NCBI GenBank assembly: GCA_031280915.1
Contig: JAITGC010000063.1
Coordinates: 1 to 36,816 of the forward strand
Origin: Desulfovibrio sp.
Lineage (GTDB): Bacteria; Desulfobacterota; Desulfovibrionia; Desulfovibrionales; Desulfovibrionaceae
Length of the DNA stretch: 36,816 bases
Direction: 5' to 3'
The translations under genes were made by a program, and so were the position numbers. The notes under the pieces are model-generated. The model made no database searches and was not told where the DNA came from. It saw only the letters and a list, made by a program, of their open reading frames with translations. Shown here one piece after another: positions 1-7,615 of the stretch. The first letter of the stretch is position 1. Every line of letters begins with the position of its first letter.

Positions 1-106
1 ATTAAAGCGTTGGCGCGGCATTGCCACACGCTATGCGAAGAATACGGTATCATTTTTGGCCGCTGTGCATATTAGGTGCATCGCTATTTGGGCAAAAATC
101 AATTGA
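1..106 (+). mobile_element. IS5-family transposase, C-terminal end (partial)
   Basis: Reading from base 2, an open frame enters from the left edge and stops at TGA 104-106. It encodes a peptide beginning LKRWRGIATRYAKNT, which I recognise as the C-terminal tail typical of IS5-group DDE transposases. Only 34 residues are in the window, so I cannot tell whether the element is intact to the left. The stretch from 107 to about 226 shows no other recognisable gene and may contain the end of this element. An IS481 remnant follows at once, so this is an insertion-prone spot. Confidence 0.6.
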
Positions 107-226
107 CGACACTATTTAAGAGTCGGCGCGTGAAGTACCGCTTCCAGGGCCGTGAAAAGCTGCTTCCCCAGCACATTCCTCCGGCCAGGCGTAGAAAATG
201 CGGTTCGATCATAACTGTTTCGCTTG

Positions 227-295
227 CGGCTCTTGGCAGAAATCTGCCAGCTTCAAAACTGCGCGGAGGGTAAACAATCTATTGACGCTCTACAA
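227..295 (+). mobile_element. IS481-family element, decayed 3' end
   Basis: The stretch aligns base by base with the better preserved IS481 end at 8808-8875. Both have the shared core ggctcttggc, then ccagcttcaaaact, then ttgac-ctctaca. It corresponds to the last codons of the transposase plus the terminal inverted repeat. The reading frame is broken and there is no CTAG target beside it, so this is an old, degraded copy. Nothing further is recognisable between 296 and 385. Confidence 0.6.
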
Positions 296-385
296 TTCCT
301 GAATCTTCCGAGGTTATACGGCCCCCGAAGTTTTATGCAACAAGGCCGATGACTGTTTCCGCATTGCCGGGCTTTTACAGTGACG

Positions 386-422
386 GAAAACCCCGGAAGC
401 CGTGTTTCCCTGGCTTCCGGGG
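386..422 (-). terminator. Rho-independent terminator of tRNA-Met
   Basis: On the minus strand an 11-bp perfect stem (CCCCGGAAGCC pairing with GGCTTCCGGGG, 10-nt loop) is followed by TTTTCC. It lies 28 bp downstream of the minus-strand tRNA gene, so it probably ends that transcript. Confidence 0.75.
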
Positions 423-450
423 CGATATTGTCCCTCGTGGGACTGAAAAA

Positions 451-527
451 TGGTAGCAAGGGAGGGACTTGAACCCCCGACACTACGGGTATGAACCGCA
501 TGCTCTAACCAACTGAGCTACCTTGCC
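451..527 (-). tRNA. tRNA-Met (CAT), elongator
   Basis: This is a 77-nt cloverleaf with encoded CCA. The acceptor stem starts GGCAAGG. The anticodon stem-loop is TGCGG-TTCATAC-CCGTA, giving anticodon CAT. The T arm is GGGGGTTCAAGTCCC and the 3' end is GCTACCA. The TTCATAC loop, CCGT stem and GCTACCA end match the pattern of elongator tRNA-Met in other bacteria. The initiator hallmarks (unpaired first base, three G-C pairs at the base of the anticodon stem) are absent. It is followed by a terminator at 386-422. Confidence 0.95.
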
Positions 528-634
528 CTAAGCGGTAACATCGGCAAGACGAATTCCTTACACAATCTGCTTTGACTTGACAAGAATTTTGTACGATAAA
601 TTTTTGACAATATTCTGATGGAGGAGCATCAATT

Positions 635-650
635 TGGCCCGTTGTTTGCA
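635..650 (+). promoter_or_regulatory. Sigma-54 (RpoN) -24/-12 promoter for fliJ
   Basis: TGGCCCGTTGTTTGCA matches the sigma-54 consensus TGGCACRNNNNTTGCW at 15 of 16 positions, including the invariant GG and GC with correct spacing. Transcription would start near 662, 35 bp before the fliJ ATG. A weaker sigma-70-like pair (TTGACT 572-577, GATAAA 595-600) lies further upstream. Confidence 0.7.
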
Positions 651-696
651 TAAATAGTTACGACATGGACGGCAGCGTCAAAAATAAGGCGGAGTG

Positions 697-1134
697 ATGG
701 CCTTTCGTTTTAACATGCAAAAGGTGCTCGATTATCGCGGGCAGTTGGAAGAAGAAGCCAAAGTGCGCCTAGCGGATGCCCAGCGCCGCCATGAAGAGGC
801 CCAGCGGCGTCTCCAGAGCCTTGAAGCCGCTCTGTACGAGGCGCGCGACAAGGCGCGCGACATGATATTGAAGGACGCGGCTGAACGCTGGTTGCACGAA
901 GGCTATGTGAAAGGCCTGAGCGCAGACGTGAGTGCTGCCCTCTTACAAGCGCGGCTGGCCGCCGGGATGGTGGATGAGGCGAGAAAGCTGCTTGTCGAGC
1001 GATCTGTGGACAAAAAGATGCTGGACAAACTCAAGACGCGAAAAAGCCGCCAGCATATGCATGAGGAACTGATGAAGGAGCAGCGCGCAAATGACGAAAT
1101 CGCGACATTGCGTTATAAGGCTTCGGCTTTCTAA
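697..1134 (+). CDS. fliJ: Flagellar export chaperone FliJ
   Basis: The predicted protein is 145 residues, almost entirely charged helix, starting MAFRFNMQKVLDYR. This is the typical FliJ opening, with an aromatic and basic N terminus followed by a long coiled coil rich in E, A, R and Q. FliJ is a soluble stalk protein of the flagellar type III export ATPase (FliH-FliI-FliJ) and shuttles chaperones at the cytoplasmic face. I chose ATG 697 over GTG 694 because AAGG at 686-689 sits 7 nt before it. It heads a unit with the motE-like gene, which it overlaps by 44 bp, and has its own sigma-54 motif. FliI, the usual upstream neighbour, is not here: the upstream DNA holds a tRNA and IS remnants. Confidence 0.88.
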   Translation: MAFRFNMQKVLDYRGQLEEEAKVRLADAQRRHEEAQRRLQSLEAALYEARDKARDMILKDAAERWLHEGYVKGLSADVSAALLQARLAAGMVDEARKLLVERSVDKKMLDKLKTRKSRQHMHEELMKEQRANDEIATLRYKASAF

Positions 1135-2185
1135 TTTTTTTCGCTGTCTTGCGGCTCTGTGCCTGCTCAAGCTTTGCGTGCTGGGCATGTTGCTTTTGGA
1201 CATGCCGTTGCCGTTTTCAGACAGCGGCCGGCAAGCCGGAAGCGTGGGCGGTCAGAATATTGCATTGATCCCGCCGGACAGCCTTGGTAAAGTTTATACG
1301 GATTCCACAGACCTTGCCGAGCCGCCAGACGAGTGTGCAGACGCACTTGCAGGCAGTGCTCCATCCTATGGGGCAGTTGTCGATTCAGCCGCTATGCCAG
1401 GCATCTCCATGACTTCCGGATCCTTCGCCGGAGCGTCGCCTCACGTCCCATTGCTTGTTGCGGGACAGGGCGTTGGAGTCAAAATTTTCCTGCCCGATGA
1501 ATCCCTGCTTGATATGGCGCGCCTGACCCGGTTGCCCATTCCCGCCCTTGGCGGAGTGCGGGCCGTGGCTGCGGCCGCCCTTGATTTGCCGGCACCGACC
1601 GCGCCGCAGAACGGTGTTGCGCCCTTCGCTCCTGTAGAGCAGACGGCTCCTTTGACCATGCCGGGCGCTCCGCCCATTCCCGCCAATATTCCGCGTGGGC
1701 AAAGGGCCGGCGGAGAGCCGCTCACGCCACGTGGCGGGCAGGCTTCAATGCCGCCCCTGCCTTTTGCCCCGGATGCGTCTCCCGTCCCGCAACTAGCACC
1801 TGATGTCCCACAGCGGAACATGCCGGAGGACCCCAATTCCAAAGCGCAGGAATTGGCCCGCCAGCAACAGGACATTCTCATGCTCCGTCAGCAAATGGAT
1901 GACCGGCTGAAAGATATTGAAAACGCCGAACAGAAAATGCAGGATATGATACGCGAAGCCAAGGGGCTGGAAGACAAGAAAGTACGGCATCTTATTCAAG
2001 TGTACGCCAATATGAAGCCGAAAGTCGCGGCAAAGGCCATTGAAAGCCTGGACGAACGAGTGGCGGTACGTATTCTTTCCGGTATGGTTCCCAAGCAGTC
2101 CGGGGAAATTCTCACATACACCGATCCGGAAAAGACCGCCAAATTGACGGAACTGCTGACCCGTATACGGATGCCGGAAGAATAG
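1091..2185 (+). CDS. MotE-like flagellar motor-associated protein
   Basis: This is a 364-residue protein. Residues about 16-36 form one N-terminal membrane segment (LAALCLLKLCVLGMLLL). A long proline- and alanine-rich region, probably extracytoplasmic, runs from about 100 to 235. A coiled coil covers about 250-295. The C-terminal 65 residues (from VRHLIQVYANMKPKVAAKAI) resemble the MgtE N-terminal helical domain seen in MotE proteins, which help assemble or stabilise the flagellar motor in several bacteria. The start at 1091 overlaps the fliJ end and has AAGGAG at 1075-1080. The tight coupling to fliJ supports a flagellar role. The proline-rich linker is unusually long, and the exact partner is not shown by the sequence. 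Confidence 0.75.
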   Translation: MTKSRHCVIRLRLSNFFRCLAALCLLKLCVLGMLLLDMPLPFSDSGRQAGSVGGQNIALIPPDSLGKVYTDSTDLAEPPDECADALAGSAPSYGAVVDSAAMPGISMTSGSFAGASPHVPLLVAGQGVGVKIFLPDESLLDMARLTRLPIPALGGVRAVAAAALDLPAPTAPQNGVAPFAPVEQTAPLTMPGAPPIPANIPRGQRAGGEPLTPRGGQASMPPLPFAPDASPVPQLAPDVPQRNMPEDPNSKAQELARQQQDILMLRQQMDDRLKDIENAEQKMQDMIREAKGLEDKKVRHLIQVYANMKPKVAAKAIESLDERVAVRILSGMVPKQSGEILTYTDPEKTAKLTELLTRIRMPEE

Positions 2186-2201
2186 CCTTGCGATATTGCT
2201 C

Positions 2202-2978
2202 ATGCGTCTGAAACTGCTTCTTGCCTACGTGGGAACCCGCTACAGCGGCTGGCAGATACAGGAAAAACCCGATCCGCCCCGCACGGTGCAGGCTGCGTTA
2301 GAGACGGCTTTTCGCACCCTCGTTGGTGCGCACGTGCGTGTACACGCTTCAGGCCGTACGGATACCGGCGTGCACGCCAAGGGCCAGACGGCGCACTGCG
2401 ATGTGCCCGATGCAAAAGTGGGGCTTGACTGGCGGCGCGGGCTCAATGCCCTTTTGCCGTGTGATATCCGTGTAATCATGGTGGAGGAGGCCTGCGAAGC
2501 GTTCCACGCCCGTAACGATGCGGCGCGCAAAACGTACGCGTATCAGTTCTGGCAGGAAAAAAGTTTTCTTCCTCCGGAGTTGGCGCCCTTTGTCTGGAAT
2601 TGTGGGCCGCTTGATCTTGATGCCGCGCGTCGTGTTCTGCCGCATATCATAGGAGAGCGGGATTTTGCCAGCCTGCGGAATGCCGGGACGGACACCCAAA
2701 CCACCCGCCGGAAGATTTTTTCCGCGGAAGTCAGAGAATTGCCGCCGTTGGAGCACTATCCGCCGCACAGGCCGTCTTTGCTCCTCACAATAACGGCCAA
2801 CGGTTTTCTCAAACAGATGGTGCGCAACATCGCCGGTCTGCTGACGGCCTGCGGGCAGGGGAGAATAGAGCCTGAGGCCGTGCCGCGCCTGCTGGCCGTT
2901 CTTGACCGTAAGGCGCTGCCCTGCGTGACCGCGCCTGCCTGTGGACTAACACTGCTCAGTGTGGGATATGAAAAATAA
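2202..2978 (+). CDS. truA: tRNA pseudouridine(38-40) synthase TruA
   Basis: The 258-residue protein isomerises uridines 38-40 of the tRNA anticodon arm to pseudouridine. The catalytic motif GRTDTGVHA is at residues 51-59, with Asp54 as the nucleophile. Other family signatures are YVGTRYSGWQ near the N terminus, the KTYAYQF strand, and FLKQMVRNIAG in the C-terminal half. ATG 2202 was taken instead of the TTG six bases earlier because MRLKLLLAYVG fits the family N terminus. The ribosome binding site is weak. The gene follows the motE-like gene after 16 bp, so it is probably cotranscribed. Its stop codon directly abuts the stop of convergent uppP. Confidence 0.95.
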   Translation: MRLKLLLAYVGTRYSGWQIQEKPDPPRTVQAALETAFRTLVGAHVRVHASGRTDTGVHAKGQTAHCDVPDAKVGLDWRRGLNALLPCDIRVIMVEEACEAFHARNDAARKTYAYQFWQEKSFLPPELAPFVWNCGPLDLDAARRVLPHIIGERDFASLRNAGTDTQTTRRKIFSAEVRELPPLEHYPPHRPSLLLTITANGFLKQMVRNIAGLLTACGQGRIEPEAVPRLLAVLDRKALPCVTAPACGLTLLSVGYEK

Positions 2979-3773
2979 TTATACCATGAAATAGTACACG
3001 AAAGGCGCCAGCAGAAGTCTGTACACGGCGAAAGGGACAAGGCCTGTCCGACCCAGCAGAGCCACAAAAATTTTGACGGCCAGCAGGGCTGAAACAAAAG
3101 CTCCAGCCAGACCCATCAGAAAAAAGGGAATATCGGCTGCGGTGAAAAGCTCCAGATTTTTTAGCAGATCATAGCCAGTTGCCGCCGTCATAATGGGCAC
3201 TGCCGCGATAAAGGAATATTCGGCCGCCAATGTGCGTCCGGCTCCCATCAATATGCTTCCCATAATAGTGGCCGCCGAGCGAGAAAAGCCCGGCCAGAGG
3301 GCAAGGCATTGAAAACAACCGATGGCCAGAGCAAGGCGCGGCGTCACTTCATCAAGGTTTGTATAGGCGATTTTGTATTTGCGGCGCTCCACAATAATCA
3401 TGCAGACAGCTCCGACAAGCAGGGCGATGAGCACCGTAACGGGCCGAAAGAGGTATTGCTTTATTTGGGAGTGCAGCAAAAGTCCCAGCAGGCCAGCGGG
3501 CAGACTTGTCAGCAATAGCAGCAAAATACCTCGCAAACCGGAAAACTGTACGCCGGGCTGCGGTTTGAGAAGGCCAATAAAGCGTTTCCAGTAAAGAACC
3601 ACAACAGAGAGGATGGCTCCAAATTGAATGACGACTTCAAAGGTAGCCGCGCGCGGACCGGTGAAATTCAGCAGATTTCCAGTTAGAATCAGATGGCCCG
3701 AGGAGGAAACGGGCAGGAATTCCGTCAGTCCTTCCACAATACTCAAAAGCAGGGCAGTGAGCAGGTTGTCCAT
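2979..3773 (-). CDS. uppP: Undecaprenyl-diphosphatase UppP (BacA)
   Basis: This 264-residue, multi-pass membrane enzyme hydrolyses undecaprenyl diphosphate to the monophosphate, recycling the lipid carrier for peptidoglycan and O-antigen synthesis. Overexpression of this family gives bacitracin resistance. Both signature motifs are present: EGLTEFLPVSSSGH at residues 14-27 and PGFSRSAATI at 161-170, with the catalytic Glu, Ser and Arg in place. Length is normal for the family. It is the last gene of the minus-strand run ffs-ricT-metG-orf65-uppP, 21 bp after orf65. No terminator can be seen between it and convergent truA. Confidence 0.96.
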   Translation of the reverse strand: MDNLLTALLLSIVEGLTEFLPVSSSGHLILTGNLLNFTGPRAATFEVVIQFGAILSVVVLYWKRFIGLLKPQPGVQFSGLRGILLLLLTSLPAGLLGLLLHSQIKQYLFRPVTVLIALLVGAVCMIIVERRKYKIAYTNLDEVTPRLALAIGCFQCLALWPGFSRSAATIMGSILMGAGRTLAAEYSFIAAVPIMTAATGYDLLKNLELFTAADIPFFLMGLAGAFVSALLAVKIFVALLGRTGLVPFAVYRLLLAPFVYYFMV

Positions 3774-3794
3774 AGAGGGATAGAAAAGAGGTTT

Positions 3795-3992
3795 TTAAAC
3801 GGAAGATCCGTCAGCCGGGGGATTTTGGAGAAGCCGCTCCAGGGCAGCCGTGTCGAGGGGGGTCAGGTTAAAACGCATGCCCGCTTCGTCAAGCAGGTTC
3901 GCCACAGATTTGTGGGGATTGAGCACGCGCTGTTCGGCAATATAAGCCAAGGCTTTACGCGTCAATTCACTTTGGGGGATAATTGTGGACAT
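3795..3992 (-). CDS. Small conserved-looking protein of unknown function
   Basis: I do not recognise this 65-residue protein. It starts MSTIIPQSELTRKALAY. The chosen ATG at 3992 has a strong AAGGAGA site 7 nt upstream; a longer frame reaches 4013 without such a site. It is helical, soluble and has no cysteines or membrane segment. Residues 1-50 could form a small three-helix unit of the kind seen in short regulators. It lies 31 bp after metG and 21 bp before uppP on the same strand, so it is probably translated within that operon. The strong ribosome binding site is the main reason to believe it. Confidence 0.65.
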   Translation of the reverse strand: MSTIIPQSELTRKALAYIAEQRVLNPHKSVANLLDEAGMRFNLTPLDTAALERLLQNPPADGSSV

Positions 3993-4023
3993 TACAAGTC
4001 TCCTTGGGAGCAAGAACGCGGGG

Positions 4024-5604
4024 TCAATTCTTTGCTTTTTTGACGTTGCCGGACGGTTCCCTTTTTACGTCAATGCGGGGGAAAATATTTGATGTTTCGG
4101 CCACGATCGTGCCCGGGGCAAGGCCGTCAAAGGCGCCGCTTTCCCTCTGCAGGTCGTAAACAGGGGGCGCGTTGCCCGCTGCCGGGCTGCCCAACTGCTC
4201 CAGCATCCGCCCAGCGGCATCAGGCATTGCCGGCCACAGGCAGAGAGCCGTTTTGCGCATGGCCGTCAGCAGCATATGCATCACCGTGGCAAGCCGTGCG
4301 GTGTCGCCTCGCTTGTGAAGCGCCCAAGGGGCCTGACTGTCCACATATTTGTTCAGGGCGCGCACGGTTTCCCATAGGGATTCCAGGGCTGTGTCAAACT
4401 GCGCGTTGCCAAAAAGCTGGATAAAGTTCTGCAGGGAGTGCAGGCACAGTTCCGCGACGGCTTCATCCTCCCGCATAAGAACGGAAGGCTCGGGTACTCG
4501 GCTGGCGAAATATTTTGCGGCCATGGAGAGCACGCGGCTGAAAAGATTGCCGAGGTCATTGGCCAAATCGGCATTAATCCGGCTTATCAGGGCATCTTCG
4601 CTGAAGCTCGCGTCCTCGCCGAAACGCATTTCCCGCAACAGGAAATAACGAAATGCGTCCAGCCCAAAACGTCGGCCAGTTTCCAGCGGGTCAATGACAT
4701 TGCCCAAGGATTTTGACATCTTGGTGTCCCGCACAAGCCAGTAGCCATGCACATTCAGATGCCTGTACACAGGCAGTCCCGCCGCCTTGAGCATGGTGGG
4801 CCAGAACACGGCATGGGGTTTCAGAATGTCTTTTGCCACCAGATGTTCACCGGGCCAGCGGGATGCACAGTCCGGGCCGTTCGGCCAGCCGAGGGCGCTT
4901 ATGTAATTGATGAGAGCGTCAAACCAGACGTAGCAGACGTAGGCATTGTCAAAGGGGAGTTCAATGCCCCACTGCAGGCGGGTTTTTGGTCGGGAGATAC
5001 ACAGATCCTCCAGTTCTCCGGATTCCAGCATGGCAAGCACTTCTGTCCTGTAACGGTGGGGGCGGATAAAATTTTCATGTTTTTCAATATGGTCTTTGAG
5101 CCAAGGAAGATACCTGGACATTTTGAAAAAGTAATTTTTTTCGCTGATGAATTCCAACCGCGTTTTATGCTGGGGGCAGAGGCCGTTTTCCAGTTCCTTT
5201 TCCGTGTAGAAACGTTCACAGCCATAGCAGTAGTGTCCGCCAAACTCGCCGAAATAGATGTCTCCCGCATCGTAAACCCGTTGCAGGAAGGCTTGCACGG
5301 CACGCCTGTGTTCCAAATCCGTTGTGCGTATGAAACGGTCATGACGGATGCCGAGCAGCGGCCATAAGTCATGAAAGCTGGCGCTGATTTCGTCCACAAA
5401 TTCCTGGGGGGAGCGCCCTTGCTGTTCTGCGGCGCGCATAATTTTATCGCCGTGTTCGTCCGTGCCGGTCAAAAAAAAGGTATCTTCGCCGAGCATTTTG
5501 TGAAAACGGATAACAGCGTCCGCCACAATGGTCGTGTAGGCATGGCCGAGATGAGGCTTGGCATTGACGTAGTAAATGGGGGTCGTGAGAAAAAAGCTGT
5601 TCAC
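4024..5604 (-). CDS. metG: Methionine--tRNA ligase
   Basis: This class I aminoacyl-tRNA synthetase charges tRNA-Met with methionine. HLGH (the HIGH motif) is at residues 18-21 and KMSKS at 295-299. The connective domain carries a single-zinc site, CYGC at 126-129 and CPQH at 143-146, the short-knuckle MetRS type. The C-terminal anticodon-binding helices are present. The protein is 526 residues and lacks the EMAPII-like tRNA-binding domain found in E. coli MetRS. I chose GTG 5604 (VNSFFLTTPIYYVNAKPH) because GGAG lies 6 nt upstream and it matches the family N terminus. The longer frame to 5676 would add an unrelated extension. It follows ricT by 65 bp. Confidence 0.96.
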   Translation of the reverse strand: MNSFFLTTPIYYVNAKPHLGHAYTTIVADAVIRFHKMLGEDTFFLTGTDEHGDKIMRAAEQQGRSPQEFVDEISASFHDLWPLLGIRHDRFIRTTDLEHRRAVQAFLQRVYDAGDIYFGEFGGHYCYGCERFYTEKELENGLCPQHKTRLEFISEKNYFFKMSRYLPWLKDHIEKHENFIRPHRYRTEVLAMLESGELEDLCISRPKTRLQWGIELPFDNAYVCYVWFDALINYISALGWPNGPDCASRWPGEHLVAKDILKPHAVFWPTMLKAAGLPVYRHLNVHGYWLVRDTKMSKSLGNVIDPLETGRRFGLDAFRYFLLREMRFGEDASFSEDALISRINADLANDLGNLFSRVLSMAAKYFASRVPEPSVLMREDEAVAELCLHSLQNFIQLFGNAQFDTALESLWETVRALNKYVDSQAPWALHKRGDTARLATVMHMLLTAMRKTALCLWPAMPDAAGRMLEQLGSPAAGNAPPVYDLQRESGAFDGLAPGTIVAETSNIFPRIDVKREPSGNVKKAKN

Positions 5605-5669
5605 GCAAGGCTCCGCGGAGGCCTGTATTCGGGATATTTCATGAGGTGTTTTTTGTTTCCGTGTTGAAG

Positions 5670-6779
5670 TCAGCACTGCGGGTTTTTCCGCCGGCGACGG
5701 CGCGGCGGAGCCCCTTGGTTTTCTCCGCCGTCGGCGGAGAGAGGGGGCAAGGCCGTTTCAGCGTCATCGCCAAGGGCAGCCTCGTTTTTTGCCGGGGCAT
5801 GCCGCGCCTCATTGTCTTCAGGGAACAAATCTTCTGAAAAGTTCAGCGAATCAAGTGTATCGGGTGCGGCGGAAAATACCAGCAGGACATCCTCTGTGGC
5901 CCGGGCCGGCGGGTGGTGTTCAGCCCGTGAGTTTGAAGCCGGCGCTTCCGCCCGTTGCGGAGCGAGGGCTTGCCATTCCTCCAGGGTCAGTTCCCGTTCT
6001 TCATTGTTTTCCGCCAGCGCCACAAGTGAATTGCGGAACATATTCGTTCTGAGTACCTTCATGCTTCCCTGGTCCGTCCGGTATTTTTTGCCGAGGCGGG
6101 GACAGGATTTGTGAAAGTTGTCGTAATTGTCCTGTTCGTAAGCAAGACAGCAGAGAAGGCGGCCGCATATCCCCGAAATCTTTGCCGGATTGAGGAAAAG
6201 GTTCTGCTCCTTTGCCATGCGGATGGTTACAGAGGCAAATTTGCGCAAATAGCGTCGGCAGCAGCACACCATGCCGCAGTTGCCCACGGCGCCCGTCATT
6301 TGCGTTTCGTGCCGTACTCCAATCTGCCTGAGTTCAATGCGGGTGCGGTATTCCTGCACAAGTTCCTTGACGAGATCCCGGAAATCAATACGAGAGGGAG
6401 CCGTAAAATAAAAAATCATCTTGCTGCGGTCAAAAAAAATCTCCACATCGACAAGCTTCATGTCCAGGTCGCGTTTTGCGATGCCGCAACGGCAGAAGTC
6501 CCCGGCCTCGCGGGCGAGTTCCCTGTTCTGGCGTTCATGGTCCCAATCTTGCTCGTCGGCGGGGCGGAGAATATACGGCAGAGACGGCATCTCTTGCCCC
6601 TTAAGCGCGCTTTGCCCGCACAGGCCGGGCACGGCGTCCAGCGGGCCGGAATCAATCAGGGCGAAGGTCAAACCCTGTGCGGTCTCCACCAGAACGCCGT
6701 CTCCCTTCATCAGGACATCCGGAGCCGCGTAATAGCTTGTCTGCCCCAAGGGGCCGAGTTTGAGTCCATATATCGGCAT
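5670..6779 (-). CDS. ricT: RicT/YaaT (PSP1-domain) protein
   Basis: The 369-residue protein belongs to the PSP1 family, represented by Bacillus RicT (YaaT), part of an Fe-S-containing complex that affects RNA processing and development. Conserved cysteines are visible at Cys168, Cys172-174, Cys205 and Cys210-211, in GNCGMVCCCRRYL and GRLLCCLAYEQ, with DVEIFFDRSKMIFYFTA before them. After about residue 270 the sequence becomes low-complexity and ends in a basic RRRRRKNPQC tail, a lineage-specific extension. It lies directly downstream of the SRP RNA gene and upstream of metG. In deltaproteobacteria the biochemical role is not established, so the name rests on the domain. Confidence 0.88.
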   Translation of the reverse strand: MPIYGLKLGPLGQTSYYAAPDVLMKGDGVLVETAQGLTFALIDSGPLDAVPGLCGQSALKGQEMPSLPYILRPADEQDWDHERQNRELAREAGDFCRCGIAKRDLDMKLVDVEIFFDRSKMIFYFTAPSRIDFRDLVKELVQEYRTRIELRQIGVRHETQMTGAVGNCGMVCCCRRYLRKFASVTIRMAKEQNLFLNPAKISGICGRLLCCLAYEQDNYDNFHKSCPRLGKKYRTDQGSMKVLRTNMFRNSLVALAENNEERELTLEEWQALAPQRAEAPASNSRAEHHPPARATEDVLLVFSAAPDTLDSLNFSEDLFPEDNEARHAPAKNEAALGDDAETALPPLSADGGENQGAPPRRRRRKNPQC

Positions 6780-6806
6780 ATCTTTCCGTTATCGTGCGGA
6801 ATAAAT

Positions 6807-6854
6807 CCGTGCATAAACGCACGGCGCCCGGCGGGCGCAACTCCAGCCGGGCGC
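6807..6854 (-). terminator. Tandem hairpins after the SRP RNA
   Basis: Two stems lie between ffs and ricT. GCGCCCGGC (6824-6832) pairs with GCCGGGCGC (6846-6854) around a 13-nt loop. CCGTGC (6807-6812) pairs with GCACGG (6819-6824), followed on the minus strand by ATTTATT. There is no long T run, so termination is probably partial and some transcripts may continue into ricT. Confidence 0.45.
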
Positions 6855-6885
6855 GCAAATATGGCGGTTATGCTGTCGCTGATGG

Positions 6886-6964
6886 GCCGGACACCCGGCA
6901 ACAACTGTTGCCGCTGCTTCCTCTCGGACCTGACGGGGTTGGCAGCGCTGCCGCCGTCCGGCTT
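6886..6964 (-). ncRNA. ffs: Bacterial small signal recognition particle RNA (4.5S)
   Basis: On the minus strand the segment reads as a closed hairpin: GCCGGAC at the 5' end pairs with GTCCGGC at the 3' end. The universally conserved SRP helix 8 lies inside: GTCAGG, then a TCC-GAGA-GGA stem with a GNRA tetraloop, then AGGAAGCAG. This is the Ffh-binding domain. At about 79 nt it is the small type without an Alu domain. A perfect TTGACA box (6995-7000) places the start near 6964, matching the helix end. The RNA forms the signal recognition particle with Ffh and targets membrane proteins to FtsY. No open frame in the stretch 6780-7134 looks like a gene. Confidence 0.93.
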
Positions 6965-6971
6965 ATCTTTT

Positions 6972-7000
6972 ACATTACATTATGGCGGGAGTGGTGTCAA
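6972..7000 (-). promoter_or_regulatory. Sigma-70 promoter of ffs
   Basis: The minus strand has a perfect TTGACA at 6995-7000, then 17 bp, then TAATGT at 6972-6977. An alternative -10, TGTAAT, lies two bases closer. The predicted start coincides with the 5' end of the SRP RNA helix. Confidence 0.65.
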
Positions 7001-7070
7001 TTTGTATATCGGCCATTGTTCTATGCCGCTGCCCGTGGGGCGAGGCGTCTCTTGTCGGGCGGGAATCCGT

Positions 7071-7099
7071 TTGCCATATTTGTTTGCTTCTGTTATTTT
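7071..7099 (+). promoter_or_regulatory. Sigma-70-like promoter of the BOF-family gene
   Basis: TTGCCA (7071-7076), a 17-bp spacer and TATTTT (7094-7099) match consensus at five and four of six positions. The pair lies 36 bp before the ATG at 7135 and is divergent from the ffs promoter. Confidence 0.5.
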
Positions 7100-7134
7100 T
7101 GTTCGCATAACGTAAAGTAAGGAGAAATATTTTG

Positions 7135-7527
7135 ATGAAAAAGAAAATAATTTTTTCAGCTTTGTTTGCCTTGTTCTTGGCGACGGCGTTTGCCGATATA
7201 TCCCTCGCTGTGGAAGGGGGATTCCAGGGCGGCTCTCAAGTGGCGGGCGGCGGTTTTTCCGGCCCGGGGATCGCTCTGAGTACAGTTCGGGAGGCGCTGA
7301 CCATGCGCGACGACACGCACGTGATTTTGCGCGGCAATATCATGCGGCGCCTCGGCAAGGACAAATATCTGTTTCAGGACGCGACAGGGACTGTCACTGT
7401 GGAAATTGACCACGACAAATGGGGAGGGCAGACCATAACTCCCGGTGACGCTGTAGAGTTATATGGCGAGATTGACAGAGATTTGTTTAACGTTGAAGTT
7501 GAGGTTGATCGGGTAGTAAAGCGGTGA
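7135..7527 (+). CDS. Periplasmic BOF (YgiW/YdeI-type OB-fold) protein
   Basis: The 130-residue precursor has a clear signal peptide (MKKKIIFSALFALFLATAFA, with cleavage near residue 25). A glycine-rich linker is followed by a compact OB-fold of the BOF/NirD/YgiW/YdeI family. The pattern VREALTMRDDTHVILRGNI, then LFQDATGTVTVEID, then GDAVELYGEID is characteristic. Family members such as E. coli YgiW and Salmonella YdeI are periplasmic stress-tolerance proteins. The ligand is not certain. ATG 7135 was chosen over TTG 7132 because AAGGAG at 7119-7124 suits it and it gives the standard lysine-rich signal start. The VanX-like exported gene follows after 88 bp. Confidence 0.85.
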   Translation: MKKKIIFSALFALFLATAFADISLAVEGGFQGGSQVAGGGFSGPGIALSTVREALTMRDDTHVILRGNIMRRLGKDKYLFQDATGTVTVEIDHDKWGGQTITPGDAVELYGEIDRDLFNVEVEVDRVVKR

Positions 7528-7615
7528 CAGCCACCCCATTTCCGGCTCCATGTCAGTGCGGGCTTTCAGCTTCGTTGAGGCCTTTTTTCGATTAAATTCA
7601 CTCGGGGGTTCGTCG

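Noticed and set aside
6111..7115. A 334-codon plus-strand frame opposite ricT and ffs
   Set aside because: It runs antisense through both ricT and the SRP RNA, so it cannot be a conserved gene.
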